The translations under genes and the position numbers were made by a program. From positions 186,001-250,000 of the forward strand of contig CAZNDO010000002.1 in NCBI GenBank assembly GCA_964571855.1: a stretch of 64,000 nucleotides of DNA. Reading direction: 5' to 3'. Below are positions 27,276 through 35,441 of the stretch, in pieces. Every line of letters begins with the position of its first letter. Positions within the stretch are counted from its first letter, which is position 1. Below the pieces are notes generated by a model, which made no database searches, was not told where the DNA came from, and was given only the letters and a program-made list of their open reading frames with translations. This DNA is from CAYYFX01 sp964571855. GTDB taxonomy: Bacteria > ARS69.

Positions 27276-28057
27276 CAACGCACCAGCTGCGTGGCGGTGG
27301 AGAGCATCTGGTCGGACGTCTGGATGGACTTGGAGTTGATCTCGTAGGCGCGCTGCGCCGTGATCAGCGAGACCATCTCCTCCACGACCTCCACGTTCGA
27401 TCCCTCGAGATAGCCCGACAGCACCATGCCGAAGCCCGGGGATCCCGGCGTGCCGAGCATCGGCGGGCCGGACGCGGGGGTCGGCGCGAACTGGTTGCGG
27501 CCGAGCGACTCGAGGCCGGCCGGGTTCAGGAAGCGCGCGAGCTCGAGCTGGCCGATCTCCTCGGTGTCGTTGGAGTCCACGAAGTTCGCGGACACCACGC
27601 CCTCGTTCGAGATCGACACCTCGCGCACGTCGTCCGGCACGAACAGCGGCGGCTCCAGGTACAGCCCGTCGGAGTTCACGACCGCGCCGTCCGGCGAGAC
27701 GAAGAAGGAGCCGTCGCGCGTGTAGCCGATGGTGCCGTCGGGGCGGCGGACCTGGAAGAAGCCGTTGCCCTCCACGAGCACGTTCAGCGGGTTGTTCGTC
27801 TGCTCGGTCGTGCCCTGCTGCCAGTTCCGCTCGGTGGCGGCCAGGCGCGTGCCGTGCCCGATGGACAGCTCCGCGGGCGCGCCGGAGCGTGCGGGGTTTC
27901 CCGCGGGGCGGAGATCCTGGTACAGCAGGTCCTGGAAGCGGACGCGCGTCTTCTTGAAGCTGGCCGTGTTCACGTTCGCGAGGTTGTTCGCGATCGTGTC
28001 GACGTTCAGCTGCTGGGCGATCATCCCCGTCGCCGCGGTCGAAAGCGCTCTCATCAT
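27275..28057 (-). CDS. flgG: FlgG, distal rod protein
   Basis: A 260-residue distal rod protein of standard length. It has the N-terminal ALSTAATGMIAQQLNVDTIA and NNLANVNTASFKKTRVRFQD, the middle motif NPLNVLVEGNGFFQVRRPDG and the C-terminal LEGSNVEVVEEMVSLITAQR. Two ATG codons are adjacent at the start, with AGGAGGA upstream. It overlaps flgA by one base. Confidence 0.98.
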   Translation of the reverse strand: MMRALSTAATGMIAQQLNVDTIANNLANVNTASFKKTRVRFQDLLYQDLRPAGNPARSGAPAELSIGHGTRLAATERNWQQGTTEQTNNPLNVLVEGNGFFQVRRPDGTIGYTRDGSFFVSPDGAVVNSDGLYLEPPLFVPDDVREVSISNEGVVSANFVDSNDTEEIGQLELARFLNPAGLESLGRNQFAPTPASGPPMLGTPGSPGFGMVLSGYLEGSNVEVVEEMVSLITAQRAYEINSKSIQTSDQMLSTATQLVR

Positions 28058-28071
28058 GGCGGTCGTTCCTC

Positions 28072-28779
28072 CTAGACGCGGGCGATGTCGTTCACGGCGC
28101 GTTGGAGCGTCGTGTCGTTCGCGCGGACGGCGGACGCCGCGGCCTCGTAGGCGCGCAGCGCTTCGATCATCTGCACCAGCTCGGGAATGGCCTGCACGGA
28201 GGAGCCCTCGATCTGCCCGCCGTGCACGAGCGGGCGCATGCGCTCCGGATCCGGCTTGCGCCCGGCCGCGGCGGCGTACAGCCCGCCCGGCGAGCGCTGC
28301 ACGTCGTCCCCCTGCGCGAAGACGGCGAGCGCGAGCCGGTCGAGCGGCTCGCCGTCCACCAGCACGGTGCCGTCGCCCTCGATCGACGGGATGCCGGTCC
28401 CGACGAACAGCAGACCGTTCTCGCCGAGCACGGCGTGGCCGGCGTCATCGCGCAGGAACCCCTCGGGATCCACGTGCAGCGACACCGAGCGTGTGTAGCG
28501 CGTGCCCCCGTCCGCGGAGAGCGTGAAGAACCCGGGGCCCTCGAGCGTGAGGTCGAGCGGGTTCCCCGTGAGGATCGGCGGGCCGGCCTCGAGCGACGTG
28601 CGCGTGCGCACCTCCGGCGCCTTGAACGGCGCGGCCTCGAGCGCCTCCTCGCGGACGAGGAACGTGTCCTCCCGCGCGAAGCCCGCGGTGGAGACGTTCG
28701 CCAGGTTGTTCGAGATCACGTCGTGACGCGTGGCGAAGCTGGCCATCGCGCTCCCCGCCGCATGCAGCCCACCGGTCAC
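28072..28779 (-). CDS. flgF: FlgF, proximal rod protein
   Basis: A 235-residue rod protein with GLHAAGSAMASFATRHDVIS and NNLANVSTAGFAREDTFLV near the N-terminus, NPLDLTLEGPGFFTLSADGG in the middle and VQAIPELVQMIEALRAYEAA at the end. The start is the GTG at 28779 with GGAGGGG upstream. It lies about 25 nt after the predicted sigma-54 transcript start. Longer reading frames upstream run into the inverted repeats and are not coding. It is the first gene of the flgF-csrA operon. Confidence 0.95.
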   Translation of the reverse strand: MTGGLHAAGSAMASFATRHDVISNNLANVSTAGFAREDTFLVREEALEAAPFKAPEVRTRTSLEAGPPILTGNPLDLTLEGPGFFTLSADGGTRYTRSVSLHVDPEGFLRDDAGHAVLGENGLLFVGTGIPSIEGDGTVLVDGEPLDRLALAVFAQGDDVQRSPGGLYAAAAGRKPDPERMRPLVHGGQIEGSSVQAIPELVQMIEALRAYEAAASAVRANDTTLQRAVNDIARV

Positions 28780-28814
28780 GGCACACCCCTCCGTTGGAAT
28801 CGACGGCCGGCGAA

Positions 28815-28831
28815 CCGCAAGACGCGTGCCA
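28815..28831 (-). promoter_or_regulatory. Near-perfect sigma-54 promoter of flgF-csrA operon
   Basis: The minus strand reads TGGCAC-GCGTC-TTGCGG, matching the consensus TGGCAC-N5-TTGC at every defined base. Predicted transcription starts about 26 nt before the flgF GTG. Two NtrC-type activators in the same window could use it. Upstream lies the inverted-repeat region, where enhancer sites would be expected. Confidence 0.88.
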
Positions 28832-28942
28832 TCGCCAGGAAGGCCCGGAGCGCGTCTCCGGCGGGGGGCGCGACGGCGCGGGGCGGCAACGATGACCGGG
28901 GGGGGCAGGAGTTGCCGGGGTGGGCCGCTGGGTCGGGCGCGA

Positions 28943-29166
28943 CGCGCGGTGGGCGGGGTGGGCGCCGCGGCCGGGTTCGCGGCGGTGGCCCCGGCGGGTC
29001 CTCCGCGGCGGGCGCTCGGCCTCCGCCGTCCCGGCTCCGGCCTTCGCTCCTGCGGCGACGGCCTCCGGCCATCCGGGCCTCCGGCCGCGCCGCAGAGCCG
29101 CCGCGGAGGACCCGCCGGGGCCACCGCCGCGAACCCGGCCGCGGCGCCCACCCTGCCCACCGCGCG
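28943..29166. repeat. Long inverted repeat A with conserved 86-nt loop
   Basis: The arms 28943-29011 and 29098-29166 are 69 nt each and complementary except at one position. The loop 29012-29097 is 86 nt and its reverse complement matches the loop of the repeat at 58969-59257 at 83 of 86 positions. Complementarity decays outward, with weaker matching (CAGGAG and TGCCGGG blocks) out to roughly 28890 and 29215. The gap 28,780-29,526 holds no gene that I can support, only the sigma-54 promoter and the two inverted repeats. Confidence 0.93.
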
Positions 29167-29268
29167 CCGCGCCCTCCGGCGTCCCGCGCCCGGCAGCTCC
29201 TGGGAGGGATCAACCGCGCGCCGGTCGGCGCGCGAAGACCGGGCCGGGTTCGCGCTTGGACGCAGGCG

Positions 29269-29524
29269 TTCCGCGGCAGGACCGGCGGCGGGGTGGCGCT
29301 GCGTCGGTGGGTCGGCGCGGGCGGCGGGCGCGCGGACGGGGTGGCCGGTCGGGAGTCCTTCCCGCGGGCGTCCGAGCACGCACGCACGCGCCCGCAGGGC
29401 GCGGCGCGTTCGCGCGCAGGGGCCCGCGGGAAGGACTCCCGACCGGCCGCCCCCTCCGCCGCGCCCGCCGTCCGCGCCGACCCACCGACGCCCGGGCCAC
29501 CCCGTCGCCGGCCCTGCCGCGGAA
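29269..29524. repeat. Long inverted repeat B, directly after the chemoreceptor stop codon
   Basis: The arms 29269-29369 and 29422-29524 are about 101-103 nt with roughly 90 percent complementarity, and the innermost stretch of about 25 nt is perfect. The loop (29370-29421, 52 nt) contains CACG repeats and is unrelated to the 86-nt loop of repeat A. The arm begins 3 nt after the stop codon at 29527, so the chemotaxis transcript would fold into this hairpin immediately after translation ends. Confidence 0.9.
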
Positions 29525-29526
29525 CC

Positions 29527-30966
29527 CTACGTCGAAGCGAGTTCCCGGATGTCCCGTGCGATCCCGCGGACCAGGTGGTCCCGCCGCCGCCCCTCCTCCA
29601 GGGCGTCGGCCACGCGCCGCCCGCTCTCGCGGGCGGTGCGGATGCCTTCCTCGATCCGCGCGCGCTCCGCGCGCTCGCGGGACTGGTGCTCGCGGATCGC
29701 GGACACCGCCGCGTCCAGCCGGACGCGCAGGCTGTCGCGCACCGCGAGCAGCTGCGCCTGCGCCTCGATGAGGTCGGCGGATTCCGCGAGCGCGCGCCGC
29801 GCCGGGCGCACGAGCTCGCGCTCGAAGCGGTCGAGGCGGGCGCGCTCCTCGCGCAGCGCGGGCGCGCGCGAGGCCAGCTCGCGCAGCTCCGACGCCTGGC
29901 GCTCGGCGCCGGCCATGCCCTCGCGGGCCGCGGCCCGGCTGCGCTTCGCCAGGTCGGACAGCGTGACGTGCGCCTCGGCGCATCGCGCGATGCCGCCGAT
30001 CACGCCGCGGACCACGTCGCGCGACTCGGCCAGCCCGCGCACGGCGTGCGCCACGTCGTCGCGCAGCGCGCCGGCCAGCAGTTCCGTCTCCTTCGTCGAG
30101 CTGGATGCGCGCTCGGACAGGTTGCGCATCTCGTCCGCCACGACGCCGAAGCCCTTGCCGTTCTCGCCGGCCTGCGCGGCGATGATGGCCGCGTTCAGCG
30201 CCAGCAGGTTCGCCTGCTCGGTGATGTCGTTCAGCACGAGCAGGACCTGGCCGATCTCGCGCGACCGCATCTCCAGGCGCCGCCCGATCTGCGCCACCCG
30301 CTCGATCCGCTCGTCCACCTCCGCGGAGCCGTCCGCCGCGCGCCGCAGCGACTCCTGCCCCGCGGCGACATGCTCGTGCAGGAGCGACGCCGTCTCGTCC
30401 GCGGCCACGGCCTGCGGCAGGAGCGACTGCATGGACTCGCGCACGGAGGCGGCCCCGCGCTCGAAGTCGTCGAGCAGGGACGCCAGCCGCCCGCCCACGG
30501 GCTCGTCGCCGGCTTCCGTCGCCGCCGCGAGATCGCGCGCGCGGCGCAGCAGGGTCCGGGCCTCCTCGGCGCGGGTCTCGCGCCGCTCGCGCAACCGCTC
30601 CTCGTCCTGCAGCGCCGCGGCCAGGTCCGCCAGGGCCTCCTCGAGGCGCGGATCGTCGACCTCCGGCGCGAGCGCGTCCGCCCACGCGCCGACGACCTGC
30701 GGCTGCGGCGCGGACTCCTCCCCGCCTTCCAGCGCGGCGAGCCGCTGCGACGCGGTGTCGAGCCGCCGGCGCCAGGCCGCCACGCGCTGCACGAACGGCC
30801 GGGCGCACGCCAGGCCGGCCGCCGCCGCCGCGACCGCTCCGCACGCCACCGCGGCGGTGACGCGGCCGGCGTCGTGTCCGGACGCCAGGACCGCCGCCAC
30901 CACTCCCGTCGTCACCAGTCCCGGAACGAGCGCGGGGATCCATGGTCTGAGCCCGTCGCGATCCAT
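29527..30966 (-). CDS. Methyl-accepting chemotaxis protein without periplasmic sensor
   Basis: A 479-residue chemoreceptor. Two N-terminal membrane segments (about 9-29 and 36-56) are separated by only a few residues, so there is no periplasmic ligand domain. A long coiled coil follows. The signalling tip (about 245-280) contains DITEQANLLALNAAIIAAQ and GENGKGFGVVADEMRNL. Compared with E. coli Tsr, the positions of Glu385 and Arg388 are Ile and Gln. The ATG overlaps the cheW stop (TGATG). It is cotranscribed with cheA and cheW and is probably the receptor for this array. Confidence 0.92.
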   Translation of the reverse strand: MDRDGLRPWIPALVPGLVTTGVVAAVLASGHDAGRVTAAVACGAVAAAAAGLACARPFVQRVAAWRRRLDTASQRLAALEGGEESAPQPQVVGAWADALAPEVDDPRLEEALADLAAALQDEERLRERRETRAEEARTLLRRARDLAAATEAGDEPVGGRLASLLDDFERGAASVRESMQSLLPQAVAADETASLLHEHVAAGQESLRRAADGSAEVDERIERVAQIGRRLEMRSREIGQVLLVLNDITEQANLLALNAAIIAAQAGENGKGFGVVADEMRNLSERASSSTKETELLAGALRDDVAHAVRGLAESRDVVRGVIGGIARCAEAHVTLSDLAKRSRAAAREGMAGAERQASELRELASRAPALREERARLDRFERELVRPARRALAESADLIEAQAQLLAVRDSLRVRLDAAVSAIREHQSRERAERARIEEGIRTARESGRRVADALEEGRRRDHLVRGIARDIRELAST

Positions 30967-31409
30967 CAGTCCTCTCTCCCTTCCCCGGTCGCGCCGGACG
31001 CGGCGCGGCCCACCAGCACGCCCGGGTCGAGGACCCGGATCCGGACCCCGTCGGCGCGACGGATCGCGCGCACGGCCGGGTCGTCCGTCGTGTCCCGCGG
31101 GCCGTCGTCCGAAGGCAACGCGAACGCCACGCGGCCGGGCTCGTCCACCGGCACGGCGAACGGGGCCCCGGCGCGAACCACGAGAACCCTGATCCCCGTC
31201 TCGGGAGCTTTCGCGCCGTCCTTGAGGCGGCGCGGGTACACCACCGGCAGGGACCGCCCGCGCCAGCTCACGATCCCGGCCATGCGCTCCCCCATCCCGG
31301 GGATCGGGGTGACCGCGCGACGCGTCGCCATCTCCACGACGTCCTCCACGGCGAACGCCCACAGCTCGCCGTCCCAGCGGAAGGTCACGACCGCGCCGGC
31401 CCCGTTCAC
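30966..31409 (-). CDS. cheW: CheW-like chemotaxis coupling protein
   Basis: A 147-residue CheW-domain protein with VVTFRWDGELWAFAVEDVVE, GMAGIV-type GMGERMAGIVSWRGRSLPVV and a C-terminal LDPGVLVG. It couples CheA to the receptor. The GTG start overlaps the cheA stop (GTGA). The longer upstream reading frame has no CheW character. No cheY, cheB or cheR is visible in the window. Confidence 0.9.
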   Translation of the reverse strand: MNGAGAVVTFRWDGELWAFAVEDVVEMATRRAVTPIPGMGERMAGIVSWRGRSLPVVYPRRLKDGAKAPETGIRVLVVRAGAPFAVPVDEPGRVAFALPSDDGPRDTTDDPAVRAIRRADGVRIRVLDPGVLVGRAASGATGEGRED

Positions 31410-33466
31410 GCGCCCGCCCCCGATCCGGACAGCGCTGCTCCCAAGAGGGCGGCCACGTCGAGGACGAGCACGGTGCGACCGTCGGGCGTCTCCGCGCAGC
31501 CCGCGAACCCGGGCGCCGGCGGCGTCCATTCCCCGAGCGAGCGGATCACGATGTCCCGCTGCCGCCCGAGACGGTCCACCCACAGCAATGCCCGCCGGTC
31601 GGCGGCGGCCACGAGGACGCCGGCCCGGCGGCCGGGGAACGGCGTGCCGCCGCCGGAGCCCGGCACGATGTCGCGCACGGGCACGTGCTCGCCGTCCAGC
31701 AGCACGTGCGTCTGTCCGTTCTCGCGGCGGACGCGGTCGGAGGTCACCTGGAGGGCGCGAACGATGTTCGGGAGCGGCAGGAAGAACGCCTGACCGCCGG
31801 ACTCCACCTCGAGCGCGGGCAGCACGGCGAGCGACGCCGGAACCGCGAGCCGGAACGTCGTTCCGCCCGGCCCGGTGTCCACGTCCAGCACGCCGCCGAT
31901 GCGGGCCACCGTATCGCGCACGACATCGAGACCCACGCCGCGGCCGGAGAGCGCCGTGGCCTCTTCCTTCACGGTGATCCCGGGGTGGAACAGGAGCTCG
32001 ACGAGCCGCGCGCGTCCCGGCGTGTCCTGCCCGGCCAACAGCCCGAGGCGCCGCGCCTTCGCGAGAACCCGGTCGAAGTCCACGCCGCCGCCGTCATCCG
32101 AGACCGAGATCACCGCCCGGCGTCCCTCGGAGCGGGCCGCGAGGCGGACCGTGCCGACCGCGTCCTTCCCCGCGGCGCGGCGCGCCTCGGCCGGCTCGAG
32201 GCCGTGGTCGACGGCGTTCCGCACCAGGTGCACCAGCGGCTCGGCCAGCGCCTCCACGGCGCTCTTGTCCAGCTCGGTGTCGCCTCCCTCCGTGACCAGC
32301 CGCGCCTCGCGACCGGCGTGCCGGCACGCCTCCCGGAACACGCGCTCGACCTTCGAGAACAGGGGCTCCAGCCGCACGGTGCGCATGCCCAGCGCGTCGT
32401 CGCGCAGCGCGCGCAGCCGGCCGTCCAACTCGCGCAGCGTCTGTCGCAGCACGGTCACGCGCGTCCGCTCGGCGCCCGCCGCCTGCAGCGCATCGACCAG
32501 CGCGGTCTCGAGGCGTGCGCGGGCCTGCACGACGTCGCCGAGCTCGGCGAGAAGGCGCTCCACGCGCTCCGCGGGGACGCGGAGGAACGTGACCGGCGCC
32601 GGCGCGCCGGTCGCGGCACCCTCCGGCCGCCCGCCGTCGTCCGGGCGGACGTGCGCGGGCCGCTCGGATCCGTCCGCCTCCGCCATGGCCGCTCCGGTGG
32701 CCGCGACGGCCTGCTCGCCGGCGCCGAAGCCCGGCGCGTCCTCGTCCACCAGGACCTGCGCCCCCAGCGGCGTGACGGCGCGGATCACGCCGAAGAGATC
32801 CTCCTCCGATGCAGCCACGATCCGGCAGGTGAACGTCCGCCGCTCGGCATCCCGCCCGGTGCTCACCGTGCCGTGCACGGTGCCCCAGCCGCGGATGGCG
32901 GCCAGCAGGTCCTGGAACGGATGCTCGAACCCCTCCTCCGGCAGCGCGGCCTCGATCACCGCGACCGTGCGCCCCGCGGCGGCGGAGCGGCGGATCTCCT
33001 CCACCTCGTCCGGCTGCAGCCGCGCGATCGTGGTCTCGAGGATCGAGCCCCCGGGCCCGGGCCCGGCCGTTCGCGCCCGCAGCGCCTCGGCCACCGCCGC
33101 GATCGCCGCGCGCGCCGCGTCGTCCGCGGCGGGGTCCGGGCGATCCGCCGCGGCCAGGAGACCGCAGAGGGCCTCGTGCCCCTGGAACAGAAGGTCGAGC
33201 AACGGGTCGTCGAGATCGAAGCGGTGCAGGCGCAGCCCCTCGAGCACGTTCTCGAGCGCGTGGGCCACCGCGGACATCGCGTCCAGCCCGAACATCCCGG
33301 CGACGCCCTTCAGCGAGTGCGTCGTGCGGAACACGCGGTCCACGAGATCCGGCGCGAGGGCATCCCGCGTGCCTCCCATGGACTTGATGTCATTCTGGAG
33401 GTGATCGAGCGTATCTTCCGTCTCCGAAAGGAATTCCGCTCTGAGGCGCTCCATCGATCCGGACAC
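31406..33466 (-). CDS. cheA: CheA, chemotaxis histidine kinase
   Basis: A 686-residue kinase. The Hpt domain has phospho-accepting His50 in RTTHSLKGVAGMFG. A P2-like or second regulatory region lies at about 160-250. The dimerisation domain has the segment AELGDVVQARARLETAL. The ATPase domain has LVHLVRNAVDHGLEP, SDDGGGVD and SGRGVGLDVVRDTV. The CheW-like domain (about 550-680) has PLPNIVRALQV. The start is taken as GTG 33466 with a G-rich box before it, and ATG 33454 is an alternative. The region 33467-33631 upstream holds nothing that I can identify with confidence. Confidence 0.96.
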   Translation of the reverse strand: MSGSMERLRAEFLSETEDTLDHLQNDIKSMGGTRDALAPDLVDRVFRTTHSLKGVAGMFGLDAMSAVAHALENVLEGLRLHRFDLDDPLLDLLFQGHEALCGLLAAADRPDPAADDAARAAIAAVAEALRARTAGPGPGGSILETTIARLQPDEVEEIRRSAAAGRTVAVIEAALPEEGFEHPFQDLLAAIRGWGTVHGTVSTGRDAERRTFTCRIVAASEEDLFGVIRAVTPLGAQVLVDEDAPGFGAGEQAVAATGAAMAEADGSERPAHVRPDDGGRPEGAATGAPAPVTFLRVPAERVERLLAELGDVVQARARLETALVDALQAAGAERTRVTVLRQTLRELDGRLRALRDDALGMRTVRLEPLFSKVERVFREACRHAGREARLVTEGGDTELDKSAVEALAEPLVHLVRNAVDHGLEPAEARRAAGKDAVGTVRLAARSEGRRAVISVSDDGGGVDFDRVLAKARRLGLLAGQDTPGRARLVELLFHPGITVKEEATALSGRGVGLDVVRDTVARIGGVLDVDTGPGGTTFRLAVPASLAVLPALEVESGGQAFFLPLPNIVRALQVTSDRVRRENGQTHVLLDGEHVPVRDIVPGSGGGTPFPGRRAGVLVAAADRRALLWVDRLGRQRDIVIRSLGEWTPPAPGFAGCAETPDGRTVLVLDVAALLGAALSGSGAGA

Positions 33467-33631
33467 GGGTCCCCCCCGGCGCACGGCACACCGGAAGGGA
33501 TCGGCACGGGGGAGACGGGGATCAAGCGCGACGAGGCGGCACGGCGCGTCGGGGCGGCACAGTGCGACGGGCCGCGCGTCCTGCCGGACCGGGGCGGCGC
33601 CCGCAGCCGGGATGCGACCTGCGGGGACGCG

Positions 33632-34000
33632 TCAGCGGGCGGCCGCGCCCTTGTGGGTGGTGACCCACTGCTGCAGCGCGGCCCGGTGCTCGTCGGTGAG
33701 GCCGAGGAACGCGCACGCGACCTGGTAGCTGCCCACGCCCGGCATCTCCTGCTCCGGCTGCGTGCGCACCACGATGGCCTCGGTCTCGAGCCGCGTGGAG
33801 CCGCCCGCTCCGGGCAGTTCCAGCGCGATCTCCAGCTTCGTGAGCGGTTCGATGAAGCGGGGGACCTCCACGTAGACCCCGCCCGCGCCGACGTTCAGCG
33901 TGGTCACGGCCAGCGGGTCGCCCTCGCCGGCGCGGCGCACGCCGGCCGTGAGGCGGACGTCGGTGCGCGCGTGGGCGCGGCGCTCCTTCGGGTCCGTCAT
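33632..34000 (-). CDS. Single-domain PilZ protein
   Basis: A 122-residue PilZ domain. The Arg box RRAHARTDVR is present near the N-terminus. The second motif reads NVGAGGVYVEV, in which the usual Ser (N-x-S-x-x-G) is Gly, so c-di-GMP binding may be weakened or altered. It lies upstream of cheA in the same direction. A role in linking c-di-GMP to motility is inferred. Confidence 0.85.
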   Translation of the reverse strand: MTDPKERRAHARTDVRLTAGVRRAGEGDPLAVTTLNVGAGGVYVEVPRFIEPLTKLEIALELPGAGGSTRLETEAIVVRTQPEQEMPGVGSYQVACAFLGLTDEHRAALQQWVTTHKGAAAR

Positions 34001-34022
34001 GGAGATCCCCCTCGAGAGACTG

Positions 34023-34118
34023 CTACTTGCCCTTCTTCTTGTGCCGGTCCTTCCGGAGCCGCTTCTTCCGCTTGTGCGTCTTGATCTTCGCGCGCTTCCG
34101 CTTCTTCCCGCTCGGCAT
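34023..34118 (-). CDS. Small basic protein, probable ribosome-associated (FCB type)
   Basis: A 31-residue protein, more than half Lys/Arg/His, starting MPSGKKRKRAKIKTHKRKKR and ending HKKKGK. Very similar short proteins occur in Bacteroidetes and relatives and resemble the AURKAIP1/Cox24 and bS22/bTHX small ribosomal proteins. This is from family knowledge and was not tested here. The ATG has GAGACGAGGATCC upstream. It lies 60 nt after the HU-like gene. Confidence 0.8.
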   Translation of the reverse strand: MPSGKKRKRAKIKTHKRKKRLRKDRHKKKGK

Positions 34119-34178
34119 GGATCCTCGTCTCCTTGACTGGGGGCGCAACGGTCAGGGGCGCGCCCCGTCCTCCGCCCC

Positions 34179-34484
34179 CTAGGGCCGGTCGCCGTCGACC
34201 GCCGGGTCGGCGTCCTCGATGACCTTCTTCAGCTCCTTCGAGACCTTGAAGTACGGCACCTGCTTCTCCGGAACCCGCACCGTCGCGCCGGTCCGCGGAT
34301 TCCGCGCTACGCGGGACCGTCGGCCCTTGACCTTGAAGCTCCCGAAACCGCGGATCTCGATGTGCTTCCCGGCGGCCAGCGCAGCCCCGATGGCGTCGAT
34401 GAAGCGGTCCACGACGACCGCCACATCGCGCTTCGTGAGTCCCGTGGCCTCCGTGATGCGATCGACGAGGTCGGCCTTCGTCAT
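34179..34484 (-). CDS. HU/IHF-family DNA-binding protein
   Basis: A 101-residue nucleoid protein. It has the family start MTKADLVDRITEATGLTKRD, the core EIRGFGSFKVKGRRSRVARN and the beta-arm NPRTGATVRVPEKQVPYFKV. The Arg-Asn-Pro-Arg arm inserts into and bends DNA. A strong sigma-70-type promoter lies 80-110 nt upstream. Whether it is closer to HU or to an IHF subunit cannot be decided here. DNA bending could assist the sigma-54 promoters. Confidence 0.95.
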   Translation of the reverse strand: MTKADLVDRITEATGLTKRDVAVVVDRFIDAIGAALAAGKHIEIRGFGSFKVKGRRSRVARNPRTGATVRVPEKQVPYFKVSKELKKVIEDADPAVDGDRP

Positions 34485-34564
34485 CTCGGGTCCCCCTCCG
34501 GCGGGAACACCCGGCGGCCGGCCCCGGCAGGGGCGTCTCCGCCGGACGCGCGCGAACGTCCGGC

Positions 34565-34594
34565 AACGTAACAGAGCGCCGAAATGGGTGTCAA
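34565..34594 (-). promoter_or_regulatory. Sigma-70-type promoter for the HU-like gene
   Basis: The minus strand has TTGACA (34589-34594), an 18-nt spacer and TACGTT (34565-34570). The -35 box is perfect. It lies in the gap between dapF and the HU-like gene, and the leader would be about 75 nt. Confidence 0.7.
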
Positions 34595-34613
34595 AAGGTT
34601 TTCTCGCAAGGTC

Positions 34614-35441
34614 TTACGCCGACCCGGCGGGCGCGTCCGGGAAGTCGAAGACCCCCTCGAAGGCGCGGGCCACCGGCCCCTCGAGGGTGACGGGGGCGAC
34701 CGGGTCGGAGGGCACGCCGACGGTGAGTGTGCTGCCCGCGCGGACATGGAGCCGCACCGGCGAGGCGCACCAGCCGCGCCGCACGGCGATCGTGGCGACG
34801 ACCGAGGACCCCGACCCGCAGGCCCACGTCTCCCCCTCCACGCCGCGCTCGAAGGTGCGGATGCGGAGGACGTCCGGACCGGCCCGCTGCACGAAGCTCA
34901 CGTTCGTGCCCTCCGGCCCGAAGGCCGCATGGTGGCGAAGGTGCGGTCCCCACCGCTCGATCGGGACGGCCTCCACGTCCTCCACCCAGAGCGCCGCGTG
35001 CGGGACGCCGATGTCGCCCCAGTCAAGCCGCACGGGGCGGCCGTCGACGTCCGCGTCGACGTCCAGGCGCACGCGGCGCACCGGCGGCAGCTCGATGCGG
35101 CCGCTGCCGTCGGGGAGCATCTCGCCCACGTGCCGGCCGGAGTCGCTCGTGAACTCGTAGCGCGGGCCGGGGATCCCGAGTTCCGCGGCGAAGCGCGGCA
35201 CGCAGCGCGCGCCGTTGCCGCACAGGGCGTATTCGCCGCCGTCCGGATTGAAGAAGCGCACGTGGAAGTCCGCGCCGGCCGCCGGCTCGAGCAGGATCAC
35301 GCCGTCCGCCCCGATGCCGAACCGGCGATGGCACGCCGCGCGCACGAAGTCGGCCTCGCGGCCCGCGAGCGTGCGATCGCGATGATCCACGAGGATCATG
35401 TCGTTGCCCGCGCCCGCCATCTTCACGAAGGGGATCCTCAC
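34614..35441 (-). CDS. dapF: Diaminopimelate epimerase
   Basis: A 275-residue enzyme that converts LL- to meso-diaminopimelate for lysine and peptidoglycan synthesis. Both catalytic cysteines are present, in ALCGNGARC and in TWACGSGSSVV. The N-terminal KMAGAGNDMILVDHRD and the AFGPEGTNVSFV segment are family hallmarks. The GTG start overlaps the lipoprotein stop (GTGA). The use of meso-diaminopimelate fits a Gram-negative-type wall. Confidence 0.97.
   Translation of the reverse strand: MRIPFVKMAGAGNDMILVDHRDRTLAGREADFVRAACHRRFGIGADGVILLEPAAGADFHVRFFNPDGGEYALCGNGARCVPRFAAELGIPGPRYEFTSDSGRHVGEMLPDGSGRIELPPVRRVRLDVDADVDGRPVRLDWGDIGVPHAALWVEDVEAVPIERWGPHLRHHAAFGPEGTNVSFVQRAGPDVLRIRTFERGVEGETWACGSGSSVVATIAVRRGWCASPVRLHVRAGSTLTVGVPSDPVAPVTLEGPVARAFEGVFDFPDAPAGSA

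Noticed and set aside
28920..29771. Open frames crossing the inverted repeats on both strands
   Set aside because: The same Arg/Pro/Gly-rich peptides appear on both strands because of the inverted arms. No ribosome site or domain is seen.
33498..33505. GCCGATCC box upstream of cheA as a sigma-28 promoter
   Set aside because: The -10 is similar to the FliA consensus but no acceptable -35 box lies 14-16 nt upstream.
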